A stretch of 64,000 bases of DNA, from contig JAMPIQ010000002.1 of NCBI GenBank assembly GCA_024699855.1, positions 9,796,001 through 9,860,000 on the forward strand, written 5' to 3'. The DNA is from Aphelenchoides besseyi (lineage: Eukaryota > Nematoda > Chromadorea > Rhabditida > Aphelenchoididae). Positions 1 to 12,100 of the stretch are shown here, one piece after another. The notes under the pieces were generated by a model that searched no databases, was not told where the DNA came from, and saw nothing but the letters and a program-made list of their open reading frames with translations. Both the position numbers and the translations under genes were made by a program. Position 1 is the first letter of the stretch. Every line of letters starts with the position of its first letter.

Positions 1-3000
1 ATCGAAACACTGTGCCTATTCCTTATTCATCAGTTCCAGTTGAAGCTTCGTTGAATCCGTCCTTACATCTAGGTATTCAGCAATTGCCACAACAAATACC
101 GCAACAAATTGCACAACAACATCCAACGACGCTGATTTCCGACTTACCATCACCTGCTTATCCGTTTGTTGATGCTTACAACGAAAGTGCATCATTTGTA
201 CCGTTCAAACCGAACGGTTATTACGGTTTGGAATCACCCGAAAATTCGTATTCAGCTACGAACCAGTTCTATTCTGCGAACGGAATCCGATTGTCCGGCT
301 TCAATGGCAATCATTCACCCGCTTCACCCACTGGTTCAGCACCTCAATCGCCGTCCAGCGCTCGACCTCAATCCTCGGCATCTACAGAAGTTCCACAAAA
401 ACGAGGAAGAAAACGAAAACGACAAAACCAAATCGCTCGTTCAGCCATCTTGGGCAGCGTATCCTACGTGAACATTTCAGATCCCGTTGAAAAAGAAACT
501 TACGATGTTCTGGACACAATGCTTCATTGGGTATCTAGTTTCGATATGGAGACATTGGTCAAAAAACTTCCGACACTTCGAACTGCAAATGCAAATGAAC
601 AATCGCAGTCTACAGGTAAACTTGTGATCTCGATCACTAATTCATTTTTTACAGATGGTCCGAGAGCAAAAAAGAAACGACAACAATTGAAGAAACCGCT
701 CAGTCAGGAAGCCAATGAATACGATTCTTTTATTGACAAATTGCAAAATCAATTAAAAATGTGTCCGCTACCGTTGATGACATACGAAAAGTCGTCGTTC
801 ATTGACACGAGCTTTCCAAACTTCCCGGATATGACTCAACTGCCCGAAGAAATTGGTTCGTTTGCAATATAATTGTAAAATAAGCTTCGATTTAGGTCAA
901 GAATTCATTGAAGGAAGTGACGTTGACAGCTACTCGTTATCCTTCATGCCCGATTATTATAGTGGAGTTGAGAAGCGTACGGTGTTTGATCAGGTCTCAT
1001 TGTATCCCGAAGCAATGTCGTCAATTTACGTTGATGTGAATGTTTCCGAATTGGAAGCCGAAGAACCGGATGCATCAGACGACGAAAACGAAGAATCGCC
1101 GTTGGGAATCGAGTCAGCAGCGTCAAGTAAGAAGGAAACTCTTTCTGATTTTGACCATTCAATGACCTCGTCAGCTTCTGGTCTCATTCAACCGACTGTG
1201 ACTTGTAAAGCGTCCGAAACCGAAATGCATGTGGATGAAGTTAAACCGTCTGCAATCAAACAAACAAATGTACAGTCAACGACGACCAAAGAAGCCAACA
1301 CGAGTTCAACAGAACCTCAACAAACAGTGGAAGTAAAACAAGAACCGAAACCCATCGATGAAATGCGAGCTCAGCTACCGAATGTCGACAATTATGCGTT
1401 GTTTTGGCAGGACATTAACTCAGATTTGCTGGGTTTACGTTATTCTATTCCATTGCTTGCAAAATTGAGTGAAGACGATGATCTGCCAATGCCGCCGCAT
1501 CGTTCAATTTTCAAGTCTCAAAAGTTTCGGCATATTGATCATCAGTTTGCTGTTTCGCTGACCATTGAAAACTTGGACTTGAACGAGAGTGTTTTGCACG
1601 AGATACGTGCGTTGATCAACCATTCAAACGACTTGGAAATCGTTGAAGAAGCCTCACCACCACTATCGCCTTCAATGAACCGAGAGCTGCGCGACGAGCC
1701 GATGGACGAAACAGAAAGCATAGAGAATCAAATTTGTCGTCAATGCGATTGTTTGGTCAGACATCATCGTGTAATCGAATTCATGATAACGTTAGGAATC
1801 GACATTACGGATGAGGTGATTTGCAAGCACTAAAGAGTCCTAAATTGCTTACTTTCAGGAGGATTTGAATACCTTTTGTTCGATGCCTTGCTATTTGATT
1901 TTCATGGCAGAAACCAGAATGCCCGTCAGATCCGCGGTTTATAGTCACGCATCTCGTTTTGTAGACGATGCGGTCCTTCAAAATTTGTGTGCTCAAGACA
2001 ACGAAGAAAGTCGTGAATTTACGGTTTGTTTCGCTAAAGGTCTTTCAAATGAACTGAACAACATTGCAGAATACGGCAAACGATCTTCAATTGGATTTGA
2101 ATTTGAATGCTGTGGTCACGTCTCAGCAATCAATAACCAGTTTGCTTTCACCGACTGACACCCAACAAGAAAGTCAATTCTATCCATTTGGTTATCAACA
2201 AAATACTCATCAGAATGAGATGCTTTTGCGAATTTCTGATCTGCCAGCAATCGGACAGCGTACTGACAATGTGGTTAAGGGCGAATATAAATGGAAGGGA
2301 TACGGTTGGTTGGTCTACGATCTCTCGTTGGTTCAATCCTTCCAAAAAACTCAAGAGGAAATGCGACAGGTTTGTTTATCAGATTACATTTTGTGGATTT
2401 GAAATCAACGATTACAGAGATTCGCCACAATTCAAATGGAATGTAACGAACGTAACAAAGCCTGTCGAAGTGAAGACACTCGATCGTGTGGTTTTTGCGG
2501 CGGAATCGGTGATGGTGAACAAGAGCTCACCGGTCGACTTCTGAATATGGACGCCAACAAATGGGTACACGTGAACTGCGCTCTTTGGTCGACGGAAGTT
2601 TACGAAACTGAAGCTGGAGCGTTAATCAACGTTGATTCTGCACTTCGTCGTGCGCGTACTGTTCCGTGCAAAATTTGCGAGAAGATTGGCGCCTCACTTC
2701 GTTGTTACAAATTGGATTGTGATAACCGCGAAACGGGATACCATTTGACTTGTGCTAAACGAGCTAATGGCAAATTCGGCAAAGACAAGGTGTTTTATTG
2801 TCCAAACCACGATGTACGACCTGAAGTTTGTGTTGCTCGTTTGGACACTTTACGGCGAATTTACGTGGAACGAGAAGAAAATCAATTGTTATCGAAGATT
2901 TTCAATCACACATGCACGACGGATATGATGATGCGCGTGGGAAGTATGATCTTTCGAAGCATCGGACAGCTACTTCCCGAACAACTTAAAGCTTTTCATA

Positions 3001-4271
3001 CCGAAGAACACATTTTCCCCGTAAGGCCTCGTTCATTTCATTAACATCAGGTTCTTTTTGTTTAGATCGGCTATCGAATCACCCGTTTGTTTTGGTCGCC
3101 AACGAGCGTAAGCGATCGATCTCGATATGATTGCTCGATTATTGACGTGGAAAATGAACCAATGTTCCGGGTAATAATCGAGAATCAAGGACGAGAGTTT
3201 ATTGATCGAACAATGAGCGGAGCTTGGAGTCGAATCCTGCAACAGGTCCAACAAACACGAGAAAAGAATCCCGGAATGTTACGGTTTTATCCGAGTCTTA
3301 TGAACTCGGCTTCGCTTTTCGGACTTCTGGAACCGTCAGTTACGAAGATGATTGAGAGCTTACCGGGAATGGATCAACTTTTTACCTATTCTTTCCGTCA
3401 TGGTGGTCTTCCACTTATGGACGTGCCGTTAGCAATCAATCCAGCAGGTTGTGCACGTTGTGAGCCGCGATTCCGTACAAATATCAAACAACATCGATAT
3501 CGACCACTGATCACGCAAAGTCCGAAGAAGAAAAACGTGAATACTGGCTTCAATGCGGACATAATTCCGAGAGAAGCTCGGAGAAGTGAGTACTATTTAA
3601 AGCTTAAAGAAACTTAAATGTTGTTTTAGCTCGCAGTCAACGAAGTCTCTTGTCATCGGCTTACGACGAAGAAACGATTCGAATGATGCGTGCTTCTGGT
3701 ATCACGGAGAATATGCTCACATCAGCATACGTTCGCTATGAAACCAACTCGATTCCAAATGCTCACTCCCAATACCGAAAAATGAAACAAGAATGGCAAA
3801 CCTACGTTTACTTGGCTCGTTCCAAGATTCAGGGATTGGGTCTTTATGCGAAGCGAGATCTTGACATGAACACAATCATCATCGAGTACGTGGGCGAACT
3901 TATTCGCAGTGAACTCGGCGAAATTCGTGAGAAGAAGTACGTGGACCAAAATCGAGGAGTTTACATGTTTCGAATCGACGAAGAATATTTGATCGATGCG
4001 ACAATGTGTGGTGGTTTGGCGCGTTACGTCAATCATTCGTGCGATCCAAATTGCTCAACAAAAATTCTGCAATACAATGAAGAGAAGAAGATCGTGATTA
4101 TGGCAAATCGACCAATCAAAGCAGGCGAAGAAGTGAGTTCCTAACGAAATGAATTCGATTGAAATAACGTGTTTTCAGTTGACATACGATTATCAGTTTG
4201 AACTCGAAGATGACTCCGAAAAAATCCAATGTCTTTGCGGTGCACCAAATTGCAACAAATGGATGAATTGA
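1..4271 (+). CDS. set-16: MLL3/4-type histone H3K4 methyltransferase (KMT2C/D, SET-16 family), 3' part
   Basis: Methylates histone H3 lysine 4 at enhancers as catalytic subunit of a COMPASS-like complex in the nucleus (family knowledge). The gene runs off the left edge. Exons by frame: 1-615, 655-855, 896-1815, 1859-2023, 2070-2369, 2418-3020, 3066-3585, 3630-4132, 4179-4271. In order they encode a Q/S/P-rich, poorly conserved part with a basic KRGRKRKR patch near 390-420, an extended PHD finger (CGFCGG at about 2490, then [21 protein letters not shown]), FYRN and FYRC regions (FRSIGQLLP to GCARCEPRF), then SET and post-SET. SET hallmarks are present: [22 protein letters not shown], and the post-SET cysteines [11 protein letters not shown] just before the stop. 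Domain order ePHD-FYRN-FYRC-SET is that of KMT2C/D rather than KMT2A/B. Introns are 39-50 bp; the second starts with an unusual GTTCGT donor. Symbol follows the nematode name and is by homology only. Confidence 0.95.
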
Positions 4272-5193
4272 AAACTTCTTTTTTGGATCTAACGTCGTTG
4301 TGTTTGTTCGAGCTTTGGAACCGATCACATTGCTCGTGGTTCCGGCTTCATAAACTGTTTATACGTCGGTTATCTTTTCTTAAAACTGCTTATTGTTGTA
4401 CGGGTTTGTTCGTGTTTGTTCGTGTTCCATTACCATTTTTTTGGTTGTTCGGGTCGACGGCATCAAAAACGGTGGACTGAACTTCTGGCAATTAGTTCTT
4501 ACTTTGACTGCCTTCTTGATGCTTCGGATTTGCTCCCGCCTTGAAAACATAGGTTTTTTCATTTCTCTTAAGAGCCAAATTTGACCACAAGCTGTAAACT
4601 TTCTACGTAGTTTTGTTACTGAAGTTGCGAAAAATCTCTCGAATCAATTCCTTTTTCTTTCTGACTCTCATCACTTATGAATGTACAGGCCGATTGTACG
4701 GTATATTATTCAGGTCAATCTTTTGAATATTTTCTAAACATTTTTCAATCTTTTCATTCTCGCTATTCAAACAATATGTGCCGTATGGTTTGATCTCTTT
4801 AACTGTTAAGTTTTTTATTCTTCGTGTCCTTTAAGTTCAACGATTTTAGTCTCGTCAGAGTAAAGTTTATGAAAGAGTTTGATTAACGAGATGTGGACTA
4901 GACGCATTTTTTACACTAAGCAAGAACTACAGACTTCGTAAGAGCATACAAGTCTGAACAGATTCCTGGACATCTTTCAATCGTCTAAATTCAAACACTT
5001 GAAAGAGTTATTGGTCTGAGGATGAACTGCGCATCGGCCGATCTTCGGATTAAAAAGCACTTGTTGACATAAAAGTTTTTATCGCGGACTGCTCTCGAAA
5101 TGGTTTGTGCGAAACACAAAGAAGTGACGTAAAGAATACGCGCATCTTACATATCAAGTAGCGTATTCGTCTAGATAGTTTTTGCGTAGCAAA
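4272..5193. other. Intergenic: KMT2 3' UTR and upstream region of the Ly6-like gene
   Basis: About 0.9 kb, AT-rich, with no exon-like reading frame that I can support. The first few hundred bases should be the KMT2 3' untranslated region. The short ORFs near 4229-4584 lie here, are low-complexity T-rich and have no family features. Confidence 0.5.
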
Positions 5194-5876
5194 ATGGAAT
5201 CGCTGAATATTCTTTCCATATTGATCCTAGTGATAACAGGTTTGTAGTTGACAACTTTCGCTTTGTATCGCCGATTAAGATCGAGGTGTTTACACTCAGC
5301 ATTGTTACGCGTGTTCGAACATCAACTCGAACAAAATGTTGGCAAAATTGGAAGATAAAAACTGGAGAAGTTGGTTGAGTAATGCTAACAAGTTTCCGCA
5401 TGGCCTTACAGATAATTGTTTGGACGAATTTGTTGTATGAGTTTTCAATATCACAATGGAATAACAATAAGTTTTAGCCGGAAATTGCTATCAGGTCCGG
5501 TGCTAGAAGCACAAGTTGTTCTAATGGCACATGCTTGAAACTGTCGATAAACGAGTATCGAGGTAAAAGCTTCCGCGATTATTCGCTTTATCCCTAATTG
5601 AATCGCTTCAATATCTTTATTTAGGTGAATCGTATATTTGGCGCAGTTGTATTGCGAATTCCGCTAAACAGATCAGAGCAGATTGCACCAAAATCAACAC
5701 CAATCAGGGTTAGCTGAACGGTACAGAAGTTTCATTCAACTTTCGATCTTTTTATTATAGGAGAACTTGAACTGTGCACTTGTTTTGGAAACATGTGCAA
5801 TCTCGTGTCTTCTAAATTGGCCATTACAATGTTTACGCTAATGTCCGGCCTTTTATTCACACTTCGTTTTGTCTAA
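5194..5876 (+). CDS. Small Ly6/ODR-2-like GPI-anchored surface protein
   Basis: Five exons restore one frame of 161 residues: 5194-5239, 5280-5434, 5478-5562, 5625-5708, 5761-5876; exon lengths sum to 486, with stop TAA at 5874. The protein starts with a signal peptide (MESLNILSILILVIT). It then shows a three-finger-type cysteine pattern: HCYACSN, a second Cys in DNCLDEF, SCSNGTC, WRSC, ADC, and the closing CTCFGNMCN, which resembles the Ly6/uPAR C-terminal signature. It ends in a hydrophobic tail (about LAITMFTLMSGLLFTLRFV) typical of GPI-anchor addition. The N-terminal CYAC...W...L pattern recalls the ODR-2/Quiver subfamily, members of which act at neuronal membranes. Function here is inference. 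All introns are GT-AG and 38-63 bp. No single ORF is long enough to flag this gene without splicing. Confidence 0.8.
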
Positions 5877-6121
5877 AGGCTCATGACTAATAAACTACCG
5901 GTTATACGTGACCGAGATTGATTACCAACTCAACGCCAATCGAAACGTTCGCTTTTTGTCGATTTGAAACAAGCTGATTTGCAACAAAACGAAAATATCC
6001 ACAGAGCTAACCGTAAGATGGTTTATTGTAGAAGTTAAAGTGAATTACAATAAGAACGCAAAATTTATTGGATCGAAACATTTCAACGACAAAATAACGA
6101 ATGGCGTTTAGCTTAAGGAGA

Positions 6122-8302
6122 TTATTTGTCTTTTTTATTCTCATCCGTCGTCGTCGGGTTATCCTCGAGCGCCGGAGTAGTGGTCTCATCTTCAACGCCC
6201 TCTGGATGATCCAACGAAGTACCATACTCATTGGCACGGGTTGGATCGACTCGGTAGATCCACCGTTGATAGATGTAGATCTACAAATTGAAAATCCAAA
6301 AAACTTTCGATAATTGTAAATACCAAGAAAATAATGTCATCTCTGAAGCAGCCCAATCGATACATAGTAGGCATTCGAATAACGAAAGCGAAAAGATCGT
6401 CAATGAACGTGTTCACGAATTTGTATGTGAGCATTCTGCAAATAGTTAGATAGCGTTTACGGTACAAGATGTTTAGGTATATGTTGTCTCAAATATAAAT
6501 GATATGTGACACATAAGCACGATTAACCGTGTATCTAAGTAACGTTCTTACCTCCAAGGTAGATGAGCGACCGACTTTAGCTTGTAGTTAATGAAGAGCT
6601 AAAACTCATACTATACATGTATTCAATTTAAATGTAAACAGACCTGTGGAGTCATCATAATAAAACCAAATGTAAGTAAGAATCCGTACAACATCGAAAG
6701 AACCCAACTGTACCAACCACGTTGTTCTTCGTAAATTAATGAGTAAATCGCATAACCGCCCAACAGCGGGAATAGCAGCCACGAAAGATACTTGAATGCC
6801 AACTGATCGTATTGTTTTGTCGCCGATTCAACATAGGTGCCTTTGTCGGAAAAGCGAATCTTCGGGAAAATGCCCAGAAACTTTTCATTCTCCACAAACT
6901 CGACATTCAAGACTTTGGGAATTTTCCAAATTTCGATCAGTAAACCAACGCCAATTGATGCTTTGATGACGAAACTGCTGTCGTTGTCGCAGATGTACAG
7001 AAAGACGATGACCGATTGGAAGACGTTGAAAAGAACAGAACGAACCGACAGTCCTTCTAACGATTTGCGAGTACGCCAAAATTGAATGTCATTTTTGAAG
7101 GCCAAGAATTCAAGAACTGTGTGCAAAATCGAAACAACTACCGTGATGCCTAGAAGCCATGGGCTTGTTTCTAGTAGTGCTTGTTTTATCGTGTCTTGAT
7201 CGTCCGGATCCGTCTCCATCAGATCGCCGCCAAACACTTGCGACCACTTTCCTTGATTCTAAATTTCTTACTCACGACACAGTTTAACAAGTTTACCATT
7301 TGGGATGCGTACAGTTGCCATTTGAAAAGAGAGAGCGGTGAGAACGTGATGGTCAAATTGAGTTCTTTGACCGTCTCATTGATTGGCTGATATTCACTAC
7401 CAAGATTCCAGTAGTTGTTAAAGAATAGAATTGGCAAATAGTGGTTCGCATCGTTGTCAAATTTCACGTATTGATCCAATGGCGATGGGATTTGACCTGA
7501 AACAACGACCATAAACATCCAACGAATAGGTTCACCTTTTGTCCACGCAGTATGATCGTAAACGAGATTAACTGTGATGTTGGGATGCCAATAATTTAGA
7601 ATCTCATATTTCATTATCGTCGCTTTCTGTTGCTCTTCTTCGCTTTTCTCGGTCTTTCCCGTGATCAAGTTTGAAGTCAACTTGTAATGCTTTTTCTTGT
7701 ACTTATTCAAACGAAATGACCCGTAAACAACCTAAGCAACAGATAATAGAACAATAATAAACAAAGTACTTACTTCTTTACCGGCATAATTCGCGTGTCG
7801 TGGCACATGAGATTGACCGCTTTTGACGAAATAGGCGTGCAAGTACAGAGATTGGTTATTTAGTAAAACCGTTGGCGTTGGGAAGGTCAGAGATTTGATG
7901 CGAGATCCATCAGAATTGGGTCCAGATTCCCAGTCCCCGTAGCGGAGACCTTTTTCTGTCCATATAAGAGCATCAGCATTGTCGAAGTCGCGAAAGACAT
8001 TTTCGTTGGGCGACAAATAAAAATAGAAATCGAAAATTTCGTTGTTTCGATACAAATTGAACGCTGGACTGTTCGCTGGTTGATTGCCAGTGGTCACATT
8101 CTGCGAGTTGTCAGGTTTATTGCCGAAAAACGTGCGGAACGCGGACATCATTAAATAGAAGAAGATCAAACGTGAGGCCGTGGACTTGATGAACTCGAAA
8201 AGATTGAACTAAACGAAACGATCACTTCAAACTCCTAGGATCGAATACCTGGTTCTCCACGTTCCCATCATTTTGAACCTCCACGGGTGCATTGTCCGCC
8301 AT
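6122..8302 (-). CDS. CLPTM1 (cleft lip and palate transmembrane protein 1) homologue
   Basis: Multi-pass membrane protein of the CLPTM1 family, which includes proteins that retain neurotransmitter receptors in the ER and an ER lipid scramblase. Seven exons on the minus strand: 8249-8302, 7774-8208, 7297-7731, 6644-7258, 6552-6598, 6324-6435, 6122-6280; total 1857 nt, 618 residues, in frame throughout. A large soluble N-terminal half (FYFYLSPNE, RHANYAGKEVVYG) is followed by conserved membrane blocks LEFLAFKNDIQFW, GLSVRSV, YLSWLLFPLLGGYAIYSL, GWYSWVLSMLYGFLLTFGF, NTFIDDLFAFVI and YIYQRWIYRVDPTR, in the family's order. The C-tail is acidic and threonine-rich, as in animal homologues. The start is the first in-frame ATG at 8302. 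It lies divergently to the Q-rich gene at 9174, with a shared upstream region. Confidence 0.95.
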
Positions 8303-9173
8303 GAAACTGAAATTCAAGTTAGAAGGTTTCGTGAACAAAAGACTAAAGTCGCGGCAAATTCGCAGCAAGTTCGTTTAGAACCAAGAAAACGCGTGTAAAA
8401 GCTGTGGAGCAAAAATCAATTCCGTTGTCGCAAGGACTTGTGAGGTAGAAGTTTGCAAACCGCAACTCAGCCGTTTCCCTCCAACGGCTGCCAACGTACA
8501 GTCACCAATACACTTCCGACTGCAGACTGCAGTCATCGGAGCTCCGCAGACGACCAGACGGCCGCTCGCCGTCTGCTCAGAGCGGTGGCGGGAAAACGCG
8601 CGGCAGGCAGTTTATTTTGATGATTTTCTTACGCTCCAATGTAGCGCAAAACATTCGTTTTTAGCAACACGTAGCCGCAATGGGAAATTGCGGTGCTCAC
8701 TTCTAATTGACGGCTCAAAACGAAATTATTATCAATCACTTTTCGAGATAACAGTACCGAGTTGATGTCGACCATCGCAATTACCCGAACGTTCCGAAAC
8801 TCTTCGATCGTTTCACGCGTCTTTTCGTTTGTTGACAATCGAAAGTTCGTGGTTCAACGAATTCCCTTATTTTCAACGTTTCTTTTCAATCGATCAAACT
8901 TTTCAGCCGTCAAATTGACGTGTTTCGATTTGTTCTTTTTTCGATTTTGACTACTTTTTGAATGAAACCTCCGAGTAACTGCAAATGCGATGTCAAGAGG
9001 TAACGGTAAGTTAATTCGATCGAACTCGTGAAATTCATATTCGCCTTCAGACTTAACTTGCAATGAATCTTTACCGGACGACGGCGCCGGTGGAGTGAGC
9101 AATTTCTCGGTTTGAGGTTCTTTTCTAGTCTGATTATTTCCTTTAATTTCAGCCGTCTGCCAGTCGAACGTAC
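8303..9173. promoter_or_regulatory. Divergent upstream region between CLPTM1 and the Q-rich gene
   Basis: About 0.87 kb separates two divergently oriented starts. Part of it (8480-8620) is GC-rich, with CpG runs such as AACGCGCGG. The segment 8941-9173 may hold the true first exon of the rightward gene. An ATG at 8985 opens MRCQE, with donor GAG|GTAACG at 9000, and could join an exon starting after the TTTCAG at 9152 in frame with the 9174 ATG. The same TTTCAG could instead be a trans-splice acceptor. The minus ORFs here (8629-8838, 8854-9189) show no family features. Confidence 0.5.
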
Positions 9174-12100
9174 ATGTCACAGACACCACAATTGTTCAAC
9201 ACAAATGTACGTCTAGAGAGCTTTGAGTTATTGCACAACATCGTTTTCAGACCGCCGATTCTCTAGCCGCTCTTCGCGATCGACTTCTACAGCAACAGCC
9301 AAGTGTTCAACATCCGACTTCTGCTCTTCAACAACTTCAACAACACAATCCAACTATCGCTTCATTGCTGGTGAGTTTTTTTGCTCGAACTTGTTTTTAT
9401 TTGCTCTTATTTAGGCACAACACGGAGTGCCGAATGTTGATGCTTTGACAAATCAACTCAATCAACAAACTTCATCTGTTGCTTCTGATAATTCGTTGCT
9501 TAGTCAACTTCAATTTCTTCAGAACCGTCAACAACGACAAGTCGCTTCCCAGCAGTTGCTCGACAATCTTCCGTCAGCCGCCACTTTAACTGCCGCATTA
9601 GTTGCTCAACAAAATATCTATGGAGCTTTACCTCAATTAGCATCCAATTTAGCATCGCTGAACACCGCCAACGTTTCTGCCGAACAGAACGTGCGTTTAG
9701 CGGCTCTCCAACAGGTCGCTTCGCTTATTAGTTTGAATGTTGGACAACCTCAACAAGCCGGTTACTTGGCAGATAATTTGGATTTGCCTCGAACAAACTC
9801 ACTCATTCAACAACTTGCACAAGTGCAACAACAACATCAACATATTCAAGCACTGCAAAATTCGGCGTCTTCGTATTTGACCGATCAAAACGCTCTTCAA
9901 CAACGAGCCGCCGTTTCCCAGCAATCTAGTTTTGCGAACGTTCAGCAACAGCTTCTGCTTTCGAATGCTCTGTACTCGGCAAGAAATCCTCCATCGTCAA
10001 GTGCCGCTACTTCGCAGTTAACTCAACAACAGATTTCCGATTTTTTGGCCTCTCAACAACAAATACCGACTTCTCGACTTAGCGATGATCTTGCTCGTCA
10101 ACAATTCTATCAACCACAAAGTCAATTGAATCAACAACGAAGTCAAGCCGAAACAATGATTGCTCAATCGAGTGGGGTCTATCAATCTCTAAATGGTGGA
10201 CAATTGAATGCTGAAACACCGCAGATTGCGCACATTTTACAACAATATTTGAATCGACTAACATCCAACTACGTACCAACCTCAGCAATGGAGAAAGATC
10301 GTGAGAGTATTGCCGCTCAACTTCAACAACTCGGATTTTCTGATGCTGGTCATCAATCCACCGTTTCACCTTTGAATTTTCAACCGTCTACTTCACAAAG
10401 CCAAAATAGAGTCCCGGTAATTGGATCTTCGAATTCGACCGTTACGTTGCAACAACAATCACTTCAACAAATGGCCACGGCACTTCAGAATGAATCGTTG
10501 CATTTGCGTTTACAACAAGAACTTCAACAGACTGTTAAGCTCGCTCAAAGTTCTTCCAGTCTTCAGAACAATTTAACCGCTTCTCAACTTGCATACTCTC
10601 AGGCCGCCGTTGTGGATCGTCAAACGCCAAGCAGTCCATCCAGAAATTTGAAACGTTCACGTCCATCTTCATCTGTGCTTAGTAACTCTCAAAATACTAC
10701 TTCGATTATTGCACCAACTTCCCAATCCAACACCAATCTTACGGCCGAAACTGCAGCGGCTCAACTGGGAAGATCGTTGTTGCCCGAAGAACTAATAGTT
10801 TTGGATCGGGCGAGAAATGCGGCTTACAACATCGCAAATATTCCCGTTTCTACCAACTATTCATCGAGTCAAAACGAAGCAACAAACGAGTTACTTCTTC
10901 GTCAAAATGCATTAGAACGACAACGTCAAGTTGAACCCGAAATTCTGGAGCAACGACGAACACACGGACCTGATTCAAAAGATCAGACAACAGAAGGAAG
11001 CTCGGTGCAAAAAACATCAAACCAAGTGGAACACGTGTCTACGGACGAAAATCGACTTCCCAATATTCCCACCTTGACAGCATTTCGACAGGTACCCGGA
11101 CAAGATCTATTTGATCATTTTCCAAAGAAACGACTTAAACAAGATCAACTCGGTATTTCGGATGTCGACATCGATTCCACGGAAGCACATCGAAAGAAGA
11201 ACTCCGCTGAGGTAACCAATTTTTGAAATACAAAATCAAAGGTTTTCAGGTCCAACTACTGACAAGTCGAAGCAAAAAAGAATTTCAAAAACAATCACAA
11301 TTGCGCTCACCACAGAAGTTTGGAGAGAAGTAAGAACTTTCTTAACAGACTTGTTGAATTCTTTTCATTTCAGCGTCAAACGCGACAAACAAGTGGATTC
11401 GATTGCAGCACTTGGAGACCTAGCGGACATCAATATGCCACGAAAACGGGGACGTCCACGAACCAATTTCAACAAAGAAAAGAAGTCGGCAATTAAAACG
11501 ACAAGATCCGGCTCCACAAAAGACGATGAATCCGTGGATCGAACGATTTTGCACGATGCTGCCGATTTCTTCTTGAAACCAACTCTTCCGAATAATCAAA
11601 CCCATTCATCAGGTATGTAATCGGTCTAAATCGAGTTAGCTAGTTAATCGCGATTCAGCTGTTTCTCCTGCTGGCAATCGAAAACGCGTTGGACGCAAAC
11701 TAAAAGATGTCGATCAAAATGTTGTTTCGAAAATCAAATCTCTTGCCGCCGCTATAACTTTGGCCGATGAAGACGAGTCGATGGGTTCGGAGGAAAGACG
11801 GAAAAAATCGAAAAAAGTTTCTGAAACCGTTCGTTCAACATCTCAAATGCACAACATTCGGGAGCTAGTGGAAAAGAATCCGGTACTGCGCAATCTATCG
11901 AACGAAGAGGTTGTTGGCGTTCAGGCGTTATTGAAATATTACGTAGAAAATGAGATGAGCATGGAGCCAAAACCATTTGTCGTAATTCTTCTGTTTTTAG
12001 ACTCATGAAGACGTTGAGATGCCCGAAATCGTGAAAGAGATTGCTTCTGCGGCCGGTTTGTGGGAAGCTCTTGAACTCAATCTCGACTCGTCGATTCCAA

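Noticed and set aside
6101..6313. Plus ORF opposite the CLPTM1 last exons
   Set aside because: Antisense to the conserved YIYQRWIYRVDPTR exon; no coding support.
10079..10369. Minus ORF of 96 codons
   Set aside because: Antisense shadow of the CAA/CAG-rich exon of the Q-rich gene.
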